Source: JBMOOG01 sp049324535 (GTDB lineage Bacteria; Pseudomonadota; Alphaproteobacteria; Rhodobacterales; Rhodobacteraceae). Taken from it: a stretch of DNA of 64,000 nt. The DNA lies in assembly GCA_049324535.1 (NCBI GenBank), contig JBMOOG010000001.1, forward strand, positions 124,001 through 188,000. Reading direction: 5' to 3'. The number at the start of each line of letters is the position of its first letter. Position 1 is the first letter of the stretch. The notes beneath the pieces are model-generated. The model was given only the letters and a program-made list of their open reading frames with translations, made no database searches and was not told the origin of the DNA. Positions 61,038 through 64,000 of this stretch are shown here, one piece after another. The position numbers and the translations under genes were made by a program.

Positions 61038-63137
61038 TCAGCCGTCGCGGCCTTCGGGCCGGGGCGGAAGCGTTCCCGCAGGCCGGTGACGGTCGAGAAG
61101 CTGCGCGATCATCTGCTTGCGCAGGGGCTTGGTCTGGAAGCCGTCGATGCCGTCGCCGAGGATCTCGGCGCCATCGCCTTCAACGGCATGGGCCGTCAGC
61201 GCGATGATCGGCACGTGGTCGTTCCCGGTCTCGCGCGAGCGGATGATCCGCGCCGCGGCGCGGCCGTCGAGGCCGGGCATCGAGATGTCCATCAGGATCA
61301 GGTCGGGCCGCAGCCGGTCCCAGAGGGCGACGGCCTCGTGGCCATCCCCGGCGAGGTGAAGGTCGATGGCGAAGTCCTCGACCATCTTGCGCAGGACAAG
61401 CTGGTTCGTCCGGTTGTCCTCGGCGGCCAGGACGCGCATCCGGCGCGGCGGGTCGGGCCGGGGCGGTGCCGCGGGCAGTTCGGCAAGCGCCCGGTAGAGC
61501 GCGCTTCGCAGGACCGGCTTGTGCAGGATCCCCGCGACGGTTCCCGGCCCTGGCTCGGGACCGCCGAGCGAGGTGAGCAGCAGGACGGGTATCGCAATGC
61601 CGCGCCGGCGCAGGTCGTCGGCCAGGGCAAGTCCGTCCGGGCCGGGCATGCGGAAGTCGGTCAGGATCACGCCGTAGCCGGCGTCGGCCGCAAGCGCGGC
61701 CTGCGCCTCGACCGCGGAACCGCATGTCGTCACCTCGATGCCAAGAGAGGCAAGCTGCCGTTCGAGCACCTGCCGGTTGACGAGCTGGTCATCCACCACC
61801 AGCGCCCGCCGGACGGTGACCGGCAGAACCGCCGGTGGCGGCGGAGGATCCCCCGCCCGGGGCAGCGTGATGGTGAAGCCGAAGCAGGATCCTTCGCCCG
61901 CCGCGGAATCGAGCCACATCGACCCGCCCATCAGCCCGACGAGCTGGCGGGCGATGGCAAGGCCAAGCCCCGTGCCCTCGAAACGGCGGTTCGCCTCGGA
62001 TTCGACCTGGTTGAATTCGCCCCAGACCAGATCCTGATGCTCGGGCGCGATGCCGATCCCCGAATCCTCGACCGTGACGTGCAGCTCGTAGCGCCCGGCC
62101 TCGCACTCCAGCCCGACGACGCGGGCAAGGACATGCCCGGCCGCGGTGAACTTGACCGCGTTTCCCAGAAGGTTCGTCAGCACCTGCCGGATGCGCAGCG
62201 GGTCGCCGATGAAGCGGGAGGGCAGAAACAGGTCGTAGTCGATCAGCAGGCGTAGACCCTTTTCCTGCGCCTCGGGCATGAGCAGGGCCACGATCTGTTG
62301 CAGGCACTGTTCGAGGTCGAAAGGCTCCGGGCGCAGCTCCAGCCGCCCGGCCTCGATGCGGGAATAGTCGAGCACGCTGTTGATGATCGCAAGCAGCGCC
62401 TCGCCCGACCCGCGGATGGTTTCGGCGTAAAGCCTCTGATCCTCGGTCAGCTCGGTGTCGCAGAGCAGTTCGGCCATGCCCACCACCCCGTTCATGGGGG
62501 TGCGGATCTCATGGCTCATGGTGGCGAGGAAGGCCGACTTGGCGCGCGTCGCGGCCTCGGCCGCCCGGCGGGCCTCCTCGAGCTCGGCCTCGCGGGTCAT
62601 GGCGTCGGTGATGTCGAGCGCGAGCGAAACCAGGTCGCCATCCTCGGAGCGCCGGTCGATGAGGCGCACGTAGCGGCCGTTGCCGAGCCGGACCGTCAGC
62701 GGGTCGATGACCGGACGGGCGAGCCTCTGGCGCATCATCGCACACCAGGCGGCCGGATCGCGCCCTTCAAGGTCGATCCGGCCGTGGGCGGTGACGTGGT
62801 GCAGGATGGTGTCGAGATCGGATCCCGGCCCGATCGGGCTGCCCTGCCCGAAGGCCGAAAGATAGGCCCGGTTGGCGGCGACAAGCCGCAGCTGCCGGTC
62901 GAAGATCGCGAAGCCGTCGCGGACCGTCTCGAGCGCTTCCCAAAGCCGGCGGGTCGCCATGCGCGCCTCATGCACGGCGTCGGTGGCGGCGGGTGGGGCG
63001 CCGGTGTCGCCCGCGGGGGGCGAGGCCAGCGCCAGCAGCCGCCGCGCCTCGTCCAGCTCGCGCGAGCGCAATTCCAGCAGACGCTCGGCGGCGAGCCGCG
63101 CGCGGCGTTCGTTCAGGAACTGATCGGCAAGGTTCAT
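61038..63137 (-). CDS. Hybrid sensor histidine kinase with two receiver domains
   Basis: A 699-residue cytosolic hybrid kinase with no membrane helix in the chosen frame. An N-terminal coiled coil (about 5-55) leads to a PAS-like fold (about 65-185) and the H-box with phosphorylatable His209 (ATMSHEIRTPMNGVVGM). The ATPase lobe has the N-box near 322-330 (TNLLGNAVKF), G1 EDSGIGI near 357-363 and G2 EGTGLGLA near 387-394. The first receiver has Asp494 (ILTDFRMPG) and the second Asp617 (LILMDISMPG). No Hpt or output domain is present, so it probably passes phosphate to a separate Hpt. An in-frame ATG at 63215 is possible but less supported. Confidence 0.9.
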   Translation of the reverse strand: MNLADQFLNERRARLAAERLLELRSRELDEARRLLALASPPAGDTGAPPAATDAVHEARMATRRLWEALETVRDGFAIFDRQLRLVAANRAYLSAFGQGSPIGPGSDLDTILHHVTAHGRIDLEGRDPAAWCAMMRQRLARPVIDPLTVRLGNGRYVRLIDRRSEDGDLVSLALDITDAMTREAELEEARRAAEAATRAKSAFLATMSHEIRTPMNGVVGMAELLCDTELTEDQRLYAETIRGSGEALLAIINSVLDYSRIEAGRLELRPEPFDLEQCLQQIVALLMPEAQEKGLRLLIDYDLFLPSRFIGDPLRIRQVLTNLLGNAVKFTAAGHVLARVVGLECEAGRYELHVTVEDSGIGIAPEHQDLVWGEFNQVESEANRRFEGTGLGLAIARQLVGLMGGSMWLDSAAGEGSCFGFTITLPRAGDPPPPPAVLPVTVRRALVVDDQLVNRQVLERQLASLGIEVTTCGSAVEAQAALAADAGYGVILTDFRMPGPDGLALADDLRRRGIAIPVLLLTSLGGPEPGPGTVAGILHKPVLRSALYRALAELPAAPPRPDPPRRMRVLAAEDNRTNQLVLRKMVEDFAIDLHLAGDGHEAVALWDRLRPDLILMDISMPGLDGRAAARIIRSRETGNDHVPIIALTAHAVEGDGAEILGDGIDGFQTKPLRKQMIAQLLDRHRPAGTLPPRPEGRDG

Positions 63138-63297
63138 GCGCCCGGCTGCCTGCCACCACGGTCGGCGGGCAGCATCGGTCGCGTCCGGTAAAGGGCGCAT
63201 TAACCGCGATGCCACGGGCGGGTGGCCCCGGGTCGGCCATTGTCAGGCCCGGCGGCGGCGTGGCAGTCTGGCCGCATTGCCTGACCCGGAGATTTCG
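63138..63297. promoter_or_regulatory. Divergent kinase/A2M intergenic region with CtrA-like half-site
   Basis: A 160-bp gap between the divergent kinase and alpha-2-macroglobulin genes. TTAACC at 63200-63205 matches half of a CtrA site. CGGAG lies eight bases before the A2M ATG. A GGCCCGG-rich inverted string near 63245 may form a hairpin. No sigma-70 pair of quality was seen, so the promoters are not located. Confidence 0.35.
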
Positions 63298-64000
63298 ATG
63301 CGCGCGCCCCGCCTTTTCGTTCCTGCCGTCCTTTTGATCACCGCGGCGCTGTCCCTGCCGGCGGCCGCCCAGGACAGGGTTCTGGTCCCCGAACGGCGCA
63401 TGGTCCTTGTCGAGGGCAAGGATCTGGCGGGCCGCGATCTGGCGCAGATCTTCGACACCACCCGGCAATCCTGCGAGGCGACCTGCCTGACCGATGCCCG
63501 GTGCGAGGCCTTCACCTTCAACGGGCGCAACGGGTCCTGCTTTCCGAAGGCGGACGTGACCGGCGAGAGCGACTATCAGGGCGCCGTCTCCGGCTTCGTG
63601 CGCGAGGCCGCGCCGGGACTTGCGGCGCTTGCGGCGACGCGGGCGGCGGATCTGTCCTTCCTGAGGCCCGAGGACTTCGACGCGGCCCTGGCGCAGGCGC
63701 AGGGCCTTGCCGACCGTCATGTCACTGGCGCCTGGACGGCGGATGACCTTGCCCGGGCGGCGGCGTCCGCGCGCGCGGCCGGCGATCCGGCGGCGGCGGC
63801 GGGATTCCAGGGGGCCGCTCTCAACATCACCGACGCCGCCGACGGCTGGGTCGAATACGCCCGCCTGTCGCTCGAGGCTGCGGCCCACGATGCCAATGGC
63901 CGCGATGCGCTGAACGGTCAGGCGGTGGCCGCGGCGGTCAACGGCTATCTGCGCGCCGAGGCGGCCCCGGTCCGGGTCTCGGCCCTCGAGATCCTCGCCG
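63298..64000 (+). CDS. Alpha-2-macroglobulin family protein, 5' part, with PAN domain
   Basis: The reading frame starts at ATG 63298 with CGGAG upstream and is open to the right edge, giving 234 residues. A Sec signal peptide ends near AAAQD. Residues 45-100 form a PAN/apple-type domain with Cys residues in SCEATCLTDARCEAF and GSCFPK. A helical part follows. The same N-terminal order (signal, PAN, helical) is that of the long bacterial alpha-2-macroglobulin proteins of Rhodobacterales, which trap foreign proteases at the cell surface. The bulk of the protein, including any thioester, lies outside the window, so the call rests on this N-terminus. Confidence 0.75.
   Translation, partial: MRAPRLFVPAVLLITAALSLPAAAQDRVLVPERRMVLVEGKDLAGRDLAQIFDTTRQSCEATCLTDARCEAFTFNGRNGSCFPKADVTGESDYQGAVSGFVREAAPGLAALAATRAADLSFLRPEDFDAALAQAQGLADRHVTGAWTADDLARAAASARAAGDPAAAAGFQGAALNITDAADGWVEYARLSLEAAAHDANGRDALNGQAVAAAVNGYLRAEAAPVRVSALEILA

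Overview
The window looks like chromosomal DNA of a high-GC alphaproteobacterium, almost certainly of the order Rhodobacterales. The flagellar genes include the alphaproteobacterial set flaF, flbT and a DUF1217 gene, an SltF-type lytic transglycosylase and a CheL/FlgJ-type rod-binding protein. An exosortase with an EpsI domain, a rpsT-dnaA-dnaN-recF-gyrB replication block, and an alpha-2-macroglobulin with an N-terminal PAN domain point the same way. The species cannot be named from the sequence. Coding density is high and many neighbours overlap by 1-8 bases. No rRNA, tRNA, CRISPR array or intact insertion sequence was seen.

Layout. (1) 1-17.8 kb is part of one flagellar locus. A rightward operon (an uncharacterised helical protein cut by the left edge, sltF, flhA, fliR, flhB, a small coiled-coil protein) meets the leftward operon flgB-flgC-fliE-fliQ-flgF-flgG-flgA-flgH-fliL. 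The latter diverges from fliI. Next come leftward flgJ/cheL, a flgN-like gene, flagellin, flaF, flbT and a DUF1217 gene, then rightward fliK and flgD. Ring, switch, motor and hook structural genes (fliF, fliG, fliM, fliN, flgE, flgK, motA and motB) are not in the window. (2) 17.8-30 kb is housekeeping: ubiB and ubiE, mutM, an enoyl-CoA hydratase, rpsT, dnaA, dnaN, recF, a 65-codon gene of unknown function, a LysE-type exporter and gyrB. (3) 30-35.5 kb holds an AbgB-like M20 hydrolase, an orphan B12-binding radical SAM enzyme and a pncA-pncB NAD-salvage pair. (4) 35.6-51 kb is an exopolysaccharide/exosortase locus. A leftward operon (ATPase, Wzz-type protein, tyrosine autokinase) diverges from a rightward series (sugar transferase, PrsT-type TPR lipoprotein, Wza-type export protein, outer-membrane barrel, exosortase-EpsI fusion, rhomboid protease). 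A family-4 glycosyltransferase, a phytase-like secreted protein and a Wzx-type flippase follow leftward. (5) 51-58.4 kb is a leftward accessory and housekeeping stretch: an APH-type kinase paired with a class-III aminotransferase, arfB, a structured non-coding stretch with an 18-codon ORF, a queuosine-precursor-type transporter, a second phytase-like lipoprotein, mepA, a UMF1-type transporter and a hot-dog thioesterase. (6) 58.6-64 kb holds yggT, recQ, a hybrid histidine kinase with two receivers, and the start of an alpha-2-macroglobulin gene cut by the right edge.

How the parts work together. The flagellar genes supply export-gate components (FlhA, FlhB, FliR, FliQ), the export ATPase, rod and L-ring proteins, hook-length control and the filament with its post-transcriptional regulators. 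The polysaccharide locus has the parts of a Wzx/Wzy-type pathway. The sugar transferase primes the lipid carrier, the glycosyltransferase extends it and Wzx flips it. Wzz and the tyrosine kinase control chain length, and the Wza-type protein and barrel export the product. The exosortase should process proteins with a C-terminal sorting tail, but none is encoded here. The most notable observations are this exosortase locus with a protease directly behind it, the kinase/phospho-lyase-like gene pair, and the tiny ORF with a near-perfect ribosome-binding site in a structured, terminated transcript tail.
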